From Lactifluus volemus (lineage: Eukaryota > Basidiomycota > Agaricomycetes > Russulales > Russulaceae), in assembly GCA_022376515.1 (NCBI GenBank), contig WTXI01000009.1, positions 1-64,000 of the forward strand: DNA of 64,000 bases. Direction: 5' to 3'. Under the pieces are notes generated by a model that saw only the letters and a list, made by a program, of their open reading frames with translations, searched no databases and was not told the origin of the DNA. The position numbers and the translations under genes are program-made. This document shows positions 11,685 to 22,862 of the stretch, in pieces. Each line of letters begins with the position of its first letter. Positions within the stretch are counted from its first letter, which is position 1.

Positions 11685-12494
11685 TCACGAAAAGAGTCCC
11701 CGAGGCTGCACCCACGCGACAGCCCTAACCGGCGACGCATCACACCCCGAAATTTTCAAAGGCAGCAAACTGACGACGACTTCTTCACCGGGCCCCACGG
11801 CGTCCTGCGCGTCCAAGAGCGCGTCCAAGTTGGTCAGATTTTCCACGATGAGCCCGCCAGTACCCAGGATGACCCTGTGTACGCCAAAATCCTCCTCTTC
11901 CTCCTCTTCTTCAGAAAGGTTGTTATTATCTGCTGTAGCTGTCACGTCGGCGGGGGACCGGTCTGGGCTCATGGTGTCCGTGCCGATCAGACGCACGCCG
12001 AGCGCGACCAGGCGTTGTGCAACGTCCTTCGTGATCCACGGATGATCAAAGTATCGCTGCGCATCGGGGCCGTTGTCCTTTCCTTTGTCATCCTCCCTCT
12101 TCCCGTCACGGTGGTTGAAGTGAGAGTGGTAATTGTAGAACCGGCTCCAGCCAGTCCGAAAGAGCACGGCGGTGCCGGGACGGATGCGGTCTGCCGCTGG
12201 TGTGATAGAGTCCCAGGTGATGCGCTCGCGTGCGTTCTTTTGAGAGACGTCTAGGACGAGTGCGGGGCGTATGAACGCGCTCGGCGGGAACTGGTCGATA
12301 GTTTTGCCGTCGACAAAGAAATGCGAGGGCGCATCAATGTGGGTGCCTGCGTGTGATGAACAAGAGAGGCTGTGGACAGAGTACCCATCGTTGGGAACCG
12401 AGCAGGCCCGATGACTCGAGAAGGGCGGGTCCCCCGGGTAGATGGGGGTATTGTGGTCAAGCAGTTGAGTGAGGTCAATCATCATGCATGTCAC
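11685..12494 (-). CDS. Cyclase / kynurenine formamidase-like metal-dependent hydrolase (PF04199 type)
   Basis: This is a single-exon protein of 269 residues. The metal-binding signature of the cyclase/KynB family is present as HAGTHIDAPSHF. It is preceded by DLTQLLDHNTPIYPGDPPF and followed by GTAVLFRTGWSRF, ALGVRLIGTDTMSPD and HRVILGTGGLIVENLTNLD. The family hydrolyses N-formylkynurenine or related amides and lactones. The substrate here is unknown. Compared with compact bacterial members it has two charged insertions, one Lys/Asp-rich (about residues 130-142) and one a run of acidic residues (EEEEEEED) before the C-terminal strand. Two more methionines closely follow the chosen start, so the first residues are uncertain. 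The neighbours do not suggest a pathway. Confidence 0.82.
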   Translation of the reverse strand: MTCMMIDLTQLLDHNTPIYPGDPPFSSHRACSVPNDGYSVHSLSCSSHAGTHIDAPSHFFVDGKTIDQFPPSAFIRPALVLDVSQKNARERITWDSITPAADRIRPGTAVLFRTGWSRFYNYHSHFNHRDGKREDDKGKDNGPDAQRYFDHPWITKDVAQRLVALGVRLIGTDTMSPDRSPADVTATADNNNLSEEEEEEEDFGVHRVILGTGGLIVENLTNLDALLDAQDAVGPGEEVVVSLLPLKISGCDASPVRAVAWVQPRGLFS

Positions 12495-12691
12495 GCGGGT
12501 CTACTCTTACTTAGCCTTTGTCATTGGCTCGGCTAGTACTACCACTACTGTGACTTCTGCTACGTCCTTCCTGTACCCTCCAGATGGTATCAAACCCTTG
12601 ACGTACATCTCGCGTGCACTCTGGCGAACTTCTCTGCCGCACGGCATTCTATAGCACGTGATTGCATTTGTGTCCTCTACACAAAAGTCGT

Positions 12692-13854
12692 TCAGTAGGC
12701 CTCGACGTAATCCTTAATGGAACGTACGAGAGCAAATTCGGTCCCACGGTACACGAAGCCCCATATTTCTTTGAATTCCGCATCGGTCTTGTGAATCCCG
12801 TATTTAGCAAGGCAGTCACTTGCAGCGCGTTTAACCACCTATGCGTGGTCTGGATAAGTAGGATTGGGAAGAAATGTGCACGACTGACTGCCTTATTTGC
12901 CTTCTCAAGTTCTCTCGCAATGTCAACTACCTTGCCTTTGCCCTTTGGTTCTGGTAGCGGCGGAACTTTGAATACGTCATCTTGCACGGTTTTTGTCCTT
13001 GAGAACAGTTTGGGTCTGCTAGCATTGCCAATCGCTTCTGCCGAAGGCATACGTGTCATGACGTCGCGTGCGTTCTGAAGTACAGCTTCCTCTTTCCGTC
13101 GTTTGAGTTGGGTAGAGGGCGACTCTTCGGCACGTCGCTTTCTGGTGTGAAGGAGTGCAGGAGGGAAGCGAGGGGAAGGGTCATCCGGCCGGGGCGGTCG
13201 CACAGGAGGCACAGCACAGATGCGTGCGGCATGGAGCTGTAGCACGGGGAGTATATTCGGAGAAGTGGAGGAGGATGGGGTAGAATGATCTGTTTCGAGA
13301 AGTTGACCGTATATAAGGATGTCTGACGCATCCTGACTATCTAGAATGGGCGCGAAATATGTGAGCGAACACGAACATCCAGAAGACAAGCCCATACCAG
13401 GGTCGCCGAGCGTGACGCGGATACCCATATCCGTGTGACCGAAAGGAGAGGAGATTGGATTCGAGCAGAGTTGGTTCTCAAAGTAGAGGCGACTGATAAA
13501 TGCTGAGGGATGAATATCTCTATGGACAAGTCAGAGACCACGCCCTTGCATCTGAGTATCGACTCACACATCGACTTCGGCCATCTTGTCCAAGTGGACG
13601 GCATCGACCCTGGTAGTCCCAGAAAAGGCCAATGTCCGTCCGCGCATACTTTCGAGAGCAAGTGCTAGCGGATTTTGAAGCAAGTTGACACCGGAGCTAT
13701 GAGTGTCATGGATAGGTAGGGTGAATGACAATCCCTCGAGAAGTAAACGCGAGTCTGGAAGCGAGAGAGAGCCTCGAAAGAGAAGACGGTGGCTCGGAGT
13801 GTAGACATAGCTGGTTAGCTTTGCGGGTTGGTCATCGTGAGAAGCATGATTCAT
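12692..13854 (-). CDS. Sld7-like DNA replication initiation protein
   Basis: In yeast, Sld7 partners Sld3 in loading Cdc45 at origins. The N-terminal domain starts with HRLLFRGSLSLPDSRLLLEG and continues ALALESMRGRTLAFSGTTRV and, after a 48-base intron, DIHPSAFISRLYFENQLC and MGIRVTLGDPGMG. A Ser/Pro-rich and basic linker follows (RPPRPDDPSPRFPP, KRRAEESPSTQLKRRKEE). The C-terminal domain begins near DVMTRMPSAEAIGNASRPKL and ends, after another intron, in ASDCLAKYGIHKTDAEFKE, FVYRGTEFAL and KDYVEAY. The start at 13854 is the first Met just before the conserved N-terminus; an open frame continues upstream. Assignment rests on the two-domain pattern and the remembered C-terminal motif. It reads in frame without corrections. 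Confidence 0.72.
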
Positions 13855-14107
13855 TGGCTCGGTCCAGGCTGAGATGGCAGAACTCGAGTGATCCACGCAC
13901 AGAACACGCGTTATTTGTCTTTGTTGTCTCAGACACGCCTTTTCCACAACTCTGTGGTCCTCGTCCTTATCAGTCAATCCAATTGTCAGGTAATCCGTTT
14001 AAAAACATGGCCACGATCGCGAAGAGGTCACATAACTTCACAACTAACCAATTTTCCTTCCCACCACACCTGTCTGTCCAACGCATTACTCTAATCGACA
14101 ACAAATC

Positions 14108-14952
14108 ATGGCCATCAGCGCTGACAAGGCAAGTCCTTTTCTTGTTCCCTGCTTCGTGCACATGCTAAATAACAAGTCCCGAAAACTGCAGACGTCTTCA
14201 TCAGATATCACGCGCAGACCCTACACTCGTCCCGTATTGACGATCAACATCACACCTATCCCCAAGCACTGGGATGTTGTCACTTCTGGAGACACAGACC
14301 TCGACATCAATGAAGAAGACGGTTATGTCCTATCTGCAACCGGCGAAGGATCGGCGTTTTTTGTCCCATGCGACGCCTTATCTGGGATCAGAACTGCTCG
14401 TCGTGGACGCCGCATCAAGTCACAAGTGCTCTATCGCCGACGTCTCTCTGCCAATCTCACCTCTCCCACGTCAAACATCACGTGCACTACCGTAAGCCCA
14501 GCTTCACTCAGCTCCTTATGATCATTTCTCTCATCCTTTTTTTCCCCCTCAAGCCTTCATCTGGTCGCTACTTCTATGATCTACTCCCTCCGACACCCTC
14601 CACGCCAAACACGGACTTTACGCATTTCTACAACAACCTGCGTGAGCGTGAGCGCGTGCGTGATGCCTTGCAGGCGACTGCTTCTCCCACGTGCAAGGAA
14701 GCACCCGAGGTCCTCCCGGTTTCACCTCCTGCTACGCCAGCCACGTCATCTCCGTCTTCTTCTCCACGCCGCCAACAGCGACCCGTACTTTACGTAAAGA
14801 CGAGCTCGCCAGTTGGGACAAGCGCCCCGCCACCTACGCCCGCTCTACCCACTCCGAGCACACCTCAATTCAGACCCTCTGCCCGGATGCCGAAGCGCCC
14901 AGTGCTTCCGGCTTGGCCCGTTCAGTATTGCCCACCTGCCGTTGTTGTTTGA
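14108..14952 (+). CDS. Hypothetical Pro/Ser/Thr-rich protein
   Basis: I do not recognise this protein. The model starts MAISADK, then a GC-AG intron (donor GCAAGT at about 14129), an exon containing RRPYTRPVLTINITPIPKHW and NEEDGYVLSATGEGSAFFVP, a second intron starting GTAAGC at about 14492 with a pyrimidine-rich end, and an exon with RYFYDLLPPTPSTPNTDFTH followed by a low-complexity tail ending YCPPAVVV. The part from 14390 to 14490 is open in all three frames and one alternative frame (GSELLVVDAASSHKCSIADV) looks more protein-like. A frame error there is possible. The tail is probably disordered. Confidence 0.5.
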
Positions 14953-15510
14953 TCATCATCGGAAATTCACAAATGTCTTTATGTCGTGGACGTTATTGTG
15001 TAGATGTTTCTCTCTTCCCAATTGTACGCGATCACACTGTACCACACGTTTTATAGTACTAGTAGTATGTATCGATATTTGCATTTCCGGCTAGAGAAGG
15101 CGCTTCCCTCTCATCAATCACCGTTTTGACAAAACATTCAGGTGTGATTCCAACGATGGCAACGGAAAAGTTCACAATTCAGAATTTCTGATGAATCACA
15201 TAACGTACGCTGTCACATAGTTACTCGTGGACCAATTGCAACAGGGAGAAACACGAAACCAACCAAAGATTTTGCATATCGTAGAACAAAGGTGTGTACG
15301 ATGAAGGTGAAAGAGAAAAATCAGGGCACAGGAAGCTGAGAAACGGCATATGACAGGAACCAAGAGACCAGTCACAGAAGAACAGAGTAATAAGTATTAA
15401 GAGGGTGATAGTCCATGAAGGAGGTTGCAAACGATGAGCGATTTAGACATGCTGACAAGACAAAGAGAAAAGAAGAAAAAAGGAGATGTTTGTGAGAAAC
15501 ACTAGACACT
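14953..15510. other. Convergent intergenic region
   Basis: This stretch lies between two convergent genes and no coding region is supported. It probably contains both 3' untranslated regions. Confidence 0.4.
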
Positions 15511-17400
15511 TCACCACGACGTGTGGCGAATACCTGTCGAACCTGTGATGGTCGGGGCATTTGTATATGAGGCACGTTGGGGTTGATGCGGATGAAAATG
15601 CGGATGTGGATGCGAATGTGGAACTTGATGTTGATGTTGATGCTGATGCTGATGTTGATGAGGGGGTGGTGCGCCTCCTCCTACGAACGGCATTGACCCA
15701 TGGGGATAACCTCCTCGGGGAGGGTATCCACGATACAACGGCGGCCCAAACGGTACTGGAAGCGGCTGCGCGTATGGTGGAGGGACAACGGGGACAGTGT
15801 AGTAGGTAGGCGGTGGGAACGTAAATGTCCCGACGGACGCGGGTGCGGCCACATGCACACTCTGGGCTTGCCGGCCGTGCGGACGTCGCGAAAAGCCAGA
15901 AGAAGTTGCTGGATGGGGTATTGCCACTGCAGATGATCCCTCGACCCAGTCGGACTCGTTCCGAGCATGCTTGCTCTGCGTCGGTTTCTTCTTCGAGTCC
16001 CGCGTGGTCTTCGGGGCGGGAGCGGCGAAGATCGCTTCTTCGCTATCAGATAACTCCGAGTCGTCCGTGCGATTACGTGATCCATGTTTCGACTTCAACT
16101 CGGTCGTATCTTCGGCCAGACAAATCCAGCCGTCGCTGCCCTTCTGGAAAAGTTGCTTGACAGTGGCGTTATTCAATCCAGCTCGTCGGTTCTTGATAGG
16201 CGTGCTTGAATTTCCATTCCCGCGTGTGGTTGATGCCTTGGTGCGCCCACGGGGGACATTAGCAGAGCGCAATTTGTCAACAATCTCTCGAGTCCGTGAC
16301 TGATGCCTGACCAGGCGGTCCGAAGACGTAACAAGGAAGTGCGGAATCTCAGCATCCTCTGAGGGCGTTGACTCGGATACCAACTCGAGGTCATAGTCCT
16401 CTTTGTAAAGGTCCCCACCGGGTGGCAGGGAGCTACTTCGCGTGTGGGAGAACTCCGAGCGCAACTCGTCTGAGGTGAGAGGGGAACTAGACGAGTACGA
16501 GAACGAAGGAGAGGATGGTACACGGGGAATGTGAAATTTGGGTAGATCACCTGCGACAAAAAAAAACGGGGAGCAATGTCTGCGTGTTGATATTAGAAAA
16601 ACTGTGTGGGGCCATGGACATACCGGATATCGTGCCGTCACCCCCAGCGGTGGTGAAAGACCGCGTGGGCTTCGGCGTGACGGGCAGTGCCTCCGATGCC
16701 ACCGATTGTTCCGAGTCGGTAAGGTCGATAACTTCTCGTGAAAAGCGGGGCGACTTCCTTCGAGGTGGGTCCAGGTCCAGGTCGAGTATCGAGGTGATGC
16801 TATCTGCGGGGGGAGGATCCCCGCTTAAATCTGGACGGAAGATTACTGCATCGTGCGGTGCGATTCGGTGACCATCCAGGACAGACGCAGTATATTCGTG
16901 CCAGAAGCCCTCTGGGTTTGCGATAGGGAGCGCGTCATTGAGTAAGAGGGAGACGCGTCGCGAGAGACTCGCAATCTCCCCCGCAGTGGGATGATCGGTC
17001 GCAGTAATCCCGACAGCGCGTTCGAGCTGGTCCACCAAGGCCAGTACCATCTTCACTCCAACCAGTTCCAGGTTCAGATTCAGCTCCTGGTCACCCGGGA
17101 CTCCAACCTCTTTCATCGCATCGCAACCAGATATACCCTCACCGAACGCATAACGCCACTCCTGACAACTCGCGCAACACACTTTCGCTCCCTGAACGTT
17201 CTTCACGATGCGAAGCAAATGTTCGTGCCAATGATGGACTTCCTCGCTGCAACTTCTGAACGACGTGTCGGCCTGGACTGCTGGGGGTCGCGGTTGATCC
17301 AGGACAACGGGTGCGGGGCTAGGCTGAGCGGTGTGCGCCACCAATCGTCTGCAATGACCTCCCAATCTGCATCGTCAAGAGCAATATAATCGTCTGGCAT
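15511..17400 (-). CDS. Hypothetical disordered protein with SUMO-interacting-type motif and His/Gln repeat
   Basis: No family is recognised. The start is MPDDYIALDDADWEVIADDWW at 17400. One frame correction in a C run (17322-17323 on plus strand is GG) joins it to a segment with a CxxC (VCCASCQEW) and a helical part (LVGVKMVLALVDQLERAVGI). Next comes a Ser/Pro/Asp-rich stretch containing EVIDLTDSE, a good match to a SUMO-interacting motif (hydrophobic core followed by acidic residues). An intron with a poly-T stretch before its acceptor follows (around 16620-16553). The second exon is disordered, with basic and acidic patches, then Pro/Tyr/Gly-rich sequence and a (His-Gln) run coded by a hexanucleotide repeat, ending GIRHTSW. 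This pattern suggests a nuclear scaffold or regulatory protein, which is inference. Confidence 0.6.
15625..15660. repeat. Hexanucleotide repeat (TTGATG/CTGATG) x6 coding His-Gln
   Basis: Six tandem six-base units on the plus strand differ only by T/C at their first position. On the minus strand they encode alternating Gln and His. The repeat sits near the C-terminus of the hypothetical protein and is likely length-variable between strains. Confidence 0.85.
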
Positions 17401-17853
17401 CAGATGAGAAGGACCACTGCAGGATGGCGGAGAAAGGGAAAGAGGGTCACCCAACAAACCCCAAAAGGAAAGGAGGTAGAGGTGGTGCTCACAAGGATGG
17501 ATCATGCAGCCGAACAGCCGCTACCGAGAAAGGGGACAGTCAGAGCGCAGACGATGACAACAATGGCGACGATTCTTGTGGGATATTTAGGCCTGCATGG
17601 GGTACCGGGACCTGTGCAGACAATGCGACCACCCACGTTGTGCCTCTCTGGTCAGTTTACGGCTCAGTTCTATCCCCCGGGTTACGCCGGCCCATCTTTT
17701 CGCACACTCCGAGTCGGTCACACTTTGACAAAACGATAAATCATAATCAAATTGCAATAATAATGTAATGTACCATTAGGTTTACGTGGTCAGAACAATG
17801 TTCCTCATCAGTACACGTCAGTCTTCGGCCGCCAGATTGACGCCACCGCCATC
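17401..17853. other. Intergenic region between two minus-strand genes
   Basis: I see no supported gene. It should include the promoter of the gene starting at 17400 and the 3' end of the next gene. Confidence 0.4.
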
Positions 17854-18567
17854 TCAGTTACTTTCCTCGACACAAACACTGACCTCTCTCGTGACCATGA
17901 TCTCGATCACATCAATGCCCTCTGTAGGGTCCTTCTCTGGTACCCAGTATTCCACATTAAACGCTTGCAAGATCGGAGAAGTTGGTCGGGACACAGGGCT
18001 CATGGGACGCGAGGGAACAGGCGACGTCGCGCGAGTCAAACTTGGAGAGGGACTGAGGGCGCGAAGTCGCCGACTGACGTTCGAAAACAGTGCGTGACTG
18101 GTAGACGGACTGGCCGGGCAGGAAAGAGCGCTCGACAACCGTGCTCGAAGAAGAGGGGTTGTTGGACGGGACAATGAATTGAAACAGTCTGAAGCTGGGT
18201 CATCCTCGCTGAAATATAGTGGACTTAGAGGGCGTGAGGGATTCTCCTTCCAAAAACTGGGAATTGTAGGGCTCGGATGAGGATTAGGGGGCAGAGAAGG
18301 GCTAACAGGGATTCCAGACTCGTTGCTCTCGTGGAAAAGTGGTCGTATGGTAAGGCTAGAGGCCTTGGGCGAAGGTGACGGAGTGATACTCTCGAAAATT
18401 GGGCGCGGATTTGAGTCATCTTCGGATGAGAGGGTGAGGGTGAATTTTATCATTGGGTCCTTATCGAGCGCATCGGGAAGAATGAGAGCGTCTTCCAGAA
18501 AAGAATCACATGATGAAGATCTGGAGGAAGGGCGTGGGGCAAGAGCTAGCGGGACGCTCAACGGCAC
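17854..18567 (-). CDS. Hypothetical Ser/Pro-rich protein
   Basis: An open frame of 237 codons runs without an intron from MPLSVPLALAPRPSSRSSSC to CVEESN. The composition is Ser/Pro-rich with many SP and TP pairs (for example SRPTSPILQAF and SPVPSRPMSPVSRPTSP), suggesting a disordered, phospho-regulated protein. A more ordered acidic tail contains FNVEYWVPEKDPTEGIDVIE. No family is recognised, and exons further upstream are possible because the start is weakly defined. Confidence 0.5.
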   Translation of the reverse strand: MPLSVPLALAPRPSSRSSSCDSFLEDALILPDALDKDPMIKFTLTLSSEDDSNPRPIFESITPSPSPKASSLTIRPLFHESNESGIPVSPSLPPNPHPSPTIPSFWKENPSRPLSPLYFSEDDPASDCFNSLSRPTTPLLRARLSSALSCPASPSTSHALFSNVSRRLRALSPSPSLTRATSPVPSRPMSPVSRPTSPILQAFNVEYWVPEKDPTEGIDVIEIMVTREVSVCVEESN

Positions 18568-19517
18568 GCATTGTGGGGTATTGGGAAGAGGGATGGGTTT
18601 AAGAGCCCTAGTAGCTGGGATGCCGGCGCTGGAGACTTCACATGTGGGCTGTAGAAATAATCAGTGCCTGTAGGTAACACTATGACGGAGACGAACTGAC
18701 TGAGTGACGTCTAGAAAGGTCATAGCGTTGTGAGTCGAGTCGATCCATCATGGAGGTTATTGACTGGTGTTTGGGCAAATTGGTGAAAAAAGCAGAGGAA
18801 TGAAGTTCATCATCCCTACGAGGGCTTTATGCAAAATCCGATAGAGCTCCAGTTGTGGTGCGGAATAGAGTACCCATTAACCGTACCAGCCACAGACACA
18901 TAGAGGAAAAGGTGTCCCGCAGTTGCATTGTAGTGGGTAGGGAGAGGGTTGGGGTTGCCCCTGAGAAACACCATACAAAGAAGTCTGACCGCCACAAAAA
19001 TGAAAAAGTGTCCTGCTCGGAGTCTGATATAAGCTGAGAAGATAGTTACGAGGTGCCAGAAGATCAGCGAAGATCGAGAGCATGCCAAAAGAGGTGGGAA
19101 AGTAAAGCGTAGTGCCGCCGCCTGAGCCGCCACATCGTGCAGACGCGTAAACAGCGCAAAGATATCATTGGAAACGATGACAGGACTCCGATGTAGGCGG
19201 TAGTAAAAAAAAATGCACGGTTTTCGATAAGTGACGAAGAATAGCAGTCCTAACGGCGGGTCGGTGCCAGTGCCATGTCAAGCCACATCACTTGTGTAGG
19301 TCCCTGACCTCGGAAGTTTTTCCTGAATGAGATGAAAACGAACGTTTGAACAACTACACAATAGAGTACTTGAGAAGGTACGGGACGACAATAGGTGCGG
19401 CCGCCCTTCAAGTTTGTGTGACCCAGCCGAAGCCGAAGCCCGAGAGGAGATCAAACGGGAAGCCGGGTGACCAACCCGGACTATTCCGGGCCATCGCTAA
19501 CCACGCTCAGTTCACCG
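18568..19517. other. Non-coding or unresolved stretch
   Basis: A minus-strand open frame at 18816-19133 has hydrophobic segments but no recognisable family or splice context, so I do not call it. The right part should contain the promoter of the LYR-motif gene. Confidence 0.35.
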
Positions 19518-20102
19518 ATGCCCTCGGGTCCAACACTTCCTGCACAAGGATTGCCCCCTTCATTCACAAGTTTATACCGCCTCTTTTTGCGTGCTTCTTC
19601 TGCCGCAGTTTTGCATCATCGAGCGGCAACACGTTATATTCGACCGCTTTGGAAGCCTACCTTCCGTGAGGCGCTGTTGTTATTCGCAGAGCTCAAAACC
19701 CTTCTTTGGCGTCTTCTGAGAAAGCACAGCTCGAAAAGTGGTTGTGTCTATGGGAACAAAATGGTGAGCGCCGAATATGCGTTTTTTGAACCACTTACCA
19801 AACTTTGATTCTCAGTGGGCAGAACACTCTCGTTACTTTCTGTGTCGGCCCAGTCTCGAGGCCTTGCACATAAACTGACGCGGAACCTCTCCTTTCTAAA
19901 TTTTGGCTTTCAAAAGTACCAAGAACGTACACACCATGGTCCCCCCCAATATTGGGACCCACACCAACAAGAATACAAACCAGCCCGGCCACCACGTCCC
20001 TCTCAAATAGAGGCTGAAATTTCGACGGCCAAAGCTGGGGTGCACTGGAGAGACTGCAAGGATGGCGGAAGGGAAAAGCGGGCTTACACTTGGCAGAATT
20101 GA
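19518..20102 (+). CDS. LYR-motif (complex 1 LYR-like) mitochondrial protein
   Basis: The N-terminus carries the LYR signature, FTSLYRLFLRASSAAVLHHR, followed by ATRYIRPLWKPTFREA. LYR proteins are small mitochondrial adaptors that help assemble respiratory complexes, Fe-S proteins or mitoribosomes with acyl carrier protein. I start at the ATG at 19518 (MPSGPTLPAQGLPPS), shortly before the motif. A missing base near 19671-19673 (GG read as G) moves the frame into RRAQNPSLASSEKAQLEKWL. An intron of about 50 bases (donor GTGAGC at about 19762) then joins an exon with HKLTRNLSFLNFG and YKPARPPRPSQIEAE. The last about 25 residues look non-conserved, so the true 3' end may differ. The specific client complex cannot be told. 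Confidence 0.65.
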
Positions 20103-20443
20103 GTTCCGTCTGCGAAGGGCCTAGGATGTCTTTGTGACCCTCTGTTTGCTGCTGCTTATTACCGTTCGCCACACCGCTTTCGAATCCAAGACCGCCTTTC
20201 ATTGAGAAAAAAGGGTATCAATCAAAGTCACACTTCACTCCCGTATTGTCAATGCCACAGCAACGAGTCATTTTGGTGTGCTTTCCCAAAGCGTTCTCCA
20301 CAAATCCTGGGGTTACTTTGGTGGCTCGTATTTCCAGGTGTGGCTGGTGGCTTTTATATATCCCTCCTTTCACGTTCGCTTTCTGTCGCTTTCGCGACAA
20401 GCTGAACCTTTCATTTTCTTCCGGCTGTCGAACCTATCCTGCG
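20103..20443. other. Intergenic/promoter region
   Basis: No gene is seen. A TATA-like TTTATATAT at about 20353 lies 80-90 bases before the start of the next plus-strand gene. Confidence 0.35.
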
Positions 20444-21461
20444 ATGTCCCTGGTTGTCCGGGACTCTCATTTCCCCTCACTTCACAACTTGCCAGTCAGC
20501 ACCCGCCGTTCTCTGCACCGTCGATCTAGCTGCTCATCCATACCGCGTACTGTCAGTATCTACAGTACAGGTTGGGGCCTTAACTTGAGCAGCGAAGATA
20601 CTCGCAATTCGGCCTACTTCCATGAAGAGACGTACATGTCCCCACTGTTTCGCGGTCTCGAGGGATCCGGGGCAACACATGAAGCTGAAGAACAAATGAC
20701 CATCCTTCTTGAGGATTTCACCCTTGCTGATGCAAAAGCCACACGTGATGACGACAGTCTCTCGAATTACAGTTTTGACATTACAGAACAAGAACGTGAA
20801 CCTCCCAAGACATCGAAGGGCAACATCCCAAGGGAGAAGTCACCCGCCCCTGCTCAACGTAATATGACATTCAGACTCGGAACGCAACTGGGTACCAAAG
20901 AGTCACTTCACCCCTTCCTGCTGTACCAACTCTCGACGTTTCTCCTCCCCCTTTGCCACCGAAACCGACGAAACCGATTTCGCATATAACAGGTACTCAA
21001 CCGTTCCATATCGACCGTTCGAAAGACCGTCGACAGTTTGCCAACCGCCCACAAGCAGTCCACGCACAGGTCCCTTATGAACGACCACCTGCACGACCAA
21101 TTTACAGGGCGCCACCCAGGCCAATCTACGCGACGCATATAGGAGAGCAAGTCCACTTATGGGACAAATTGTGCCCGCGCGAGTTATCCATCAGCCTACC
21201 CTCCATCCGCTTCCCGAGATTCCAACCTGAATGCGCCGAGGTAATAATGATCTTCCTTGTTTGACTTGGTTTCATTGGGTGCTGAACTCAGTTGGGTCAC
21301 AGAATGTCCCCGTCACTACACTGTTTTCAACGGGCCTAATTCCTCTTGAGCGTGCGCAAGACAAGTTCAAGCATGCTCATTGTTTGGAGCGGTTACCGCA
21401 CCCAAGTGATGCACTAGCTCTTCGACGCCACCCGCGGGAAATCGCAGCCCGCGTCTCATAG
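20444..21461 (+). CDS. Hypothetical disordered protein
   Basis: I do not recognise the family. The start MSLVVRDSHFPSLHNLP is followed by a Ser/Arg-rich part, then FHEETYMSPLFRGLEGSG and an acidic stretch (SNYSFDITEQEREPPK). A frame change near 20904 (probable lost C) connects to a proline-rich segment, VSPPPLPPKPTKPISHITG, then AQVPYERPPARPIYRAPPRP. A probable intron (GTAATA at about 21240 to an AG at about 21291) leads to a last exon with LFSTGLIPLERAQDKFKHA and ending REIAARVS. The proline clusters could be SH3-type ligands. That is inference. Confidence 0.5.
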
Positions 21462-22239
21462 GTTGGTCCTTTGGTCGCGCACTCAAGAGACACAAGGGGT
21501 GAAATAGGGCATAATTTCCCAGTCGATCAATTTCGGGGTCCAGGAGTATGTTCTTCTAGGTTCTTATGTTCGCTTCCTGTTTTATGGTGTATGATATGCG
21601 TATGCACACACGAATGCCTTGTTTTCAGAAGTTCATCCCGGCCTTGTACCATTCTACCAATTCTGGAGTATTGTAATCATTGTTGAGATGACACAGCACA
21701 CTGACATTGGAGAAGTGTTCCAGGATTCCCATATCCCAAGCTCTCTGCCCTTCAGCGGCCTGTAAGGACTTGCACGGCCGAAAATGTACATAGCATGGTC
21801 ATGGCTACCCATAGCGCAGCCCCGAGCTAGAATGAGCGATCGAGTCCGCCGTCCACGTATATCAGCCAGTCTGGGGCGAGGTCACGGTACCAAGGTTTCT
21901 CTCGCCATTTCTGTCATCTGATCACCGTGTGATTGCAACACAGCAAAACGTGAGCGCGCTACAGAATCTAAATGGCCGGTCTTACTTGCCTCGCGTAAGA
22001 TTCTAGAGCCTTGATTGAGCACACTTACCGTCAGTCATATACATCATGATATACGGCCTATCACCTAGTGTCCGTCCAAAGTCTGGACCCTACATTCGGT
22101 GTTTCCTCGTACGTACTGGTACTTCCTGTCAACTTACTCTCGGGTTCATCCGTTGCAGTGATCAAAGTCCCGATTGCGAGGGTCTTTACGACGGACCACT
22201 GCAAAAGGTTTCCGGTCTGCCCTTCTCGCCTTTCTCAGT
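21462..22239. other. Non-coding stretch before the BTB relic
   Basis: No coding region is supported. Short open frames lack codon or family support. It may be decayed sequence associated with the BTB duplication. Confidence 0.35.
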
Positions 22240-22500
22240 CCCCTTTTAGACTTGGAGCCGGACACTTCTGCTCCGAGCGGCTCCTTCCAAAATGCACAGG
22301 CGCATCTTCCAAACTTCCTTGACTCTAGAGTCTTCTACACAACACAGGAACTTTATGTTGATGGCGGAAATATCACATTCCTTGTGCGTCTTGTGTATCT
22401 GCCAGTGACAGTGACGGGACATACACTTGAAGGGATAGTCATCGAAACCATTTTCTTGGATTCTCAGCCCTGACCTGACTGGAGAATCCACGATCAGTGT
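22240..22500 (+). pseudogene. Truncated relic of a BTB/POZ gene
   Basis: The segment reads FLDSRVFYTTQELYVDGGNI followed by TFLV and a GTGCGT donor. This matches the same position in the intact downstream gene (HHKHFFFDDGNITFL then GTGCGT). No continuation of the BTB fold (VHRYFFCRDS-type) is found after it, and there is no clear start. It is best explained as a partial or decayed duplicate lying about 0.8 kb upstream of its intact relative. A very divergent functional gene is less likely. Confidence 0.55.
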
Positions 22501-22832
22501 TGTGCTCGTACTGCGCGACTCTTCGTACGTACGTGAGGTCTTCACGTGGTTGAGATTCGTTAGACCTTTGAGCTCGTCACAATCACATCGTGGTGAACAC
22601 GCTGTGGCGTCCTTCTTCCGCAGCTTGCAGGGCTGGGCCATGATCCTCCCGGGACGCTCCGGAATATGCCCCGCGCGAGTATTCATCGATACGCACCTAC
22701 TCTATCTGTCCATCCTTGGCGCCCGCGAGCTCCGCACCCATCACAACGTTGTTTTACTAACGTGGTTATTCGTGGGGGTTGAGGACAATCGGAACTTATG
22801 GACAATGGCATTGTTCTGCTAAGCGCCTGACA

Positions 22833-22840
22833 TATATAAA
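22833..22840 (+). promoter_or_regulatory. TATA box candidate for the BTB gene
   Basis: TATATAAA lies 23-30 bases before the proposed start ATG at 22863. This close spacing implies a very short 5' leader or a start further downstream at one of the next methionines. Confidence 0.45.
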
Positions 22841-22862
22841 GCCGCCACATCCCCCACACACG

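Noticed and set aside
13501..13570. Apparent frame break in the Sld7-like gene.
   Set aside because: A 48-base intron starting GTGAGT and ending CCATAG restores the DIHPSAFISRLYF frame without any correction.
18816..19133. Minus-strand open frame with hydrophobic segments.
   Set aside because: No family, no splice context and a composition explained by AT/CT-rich DNA; not called as a gene.
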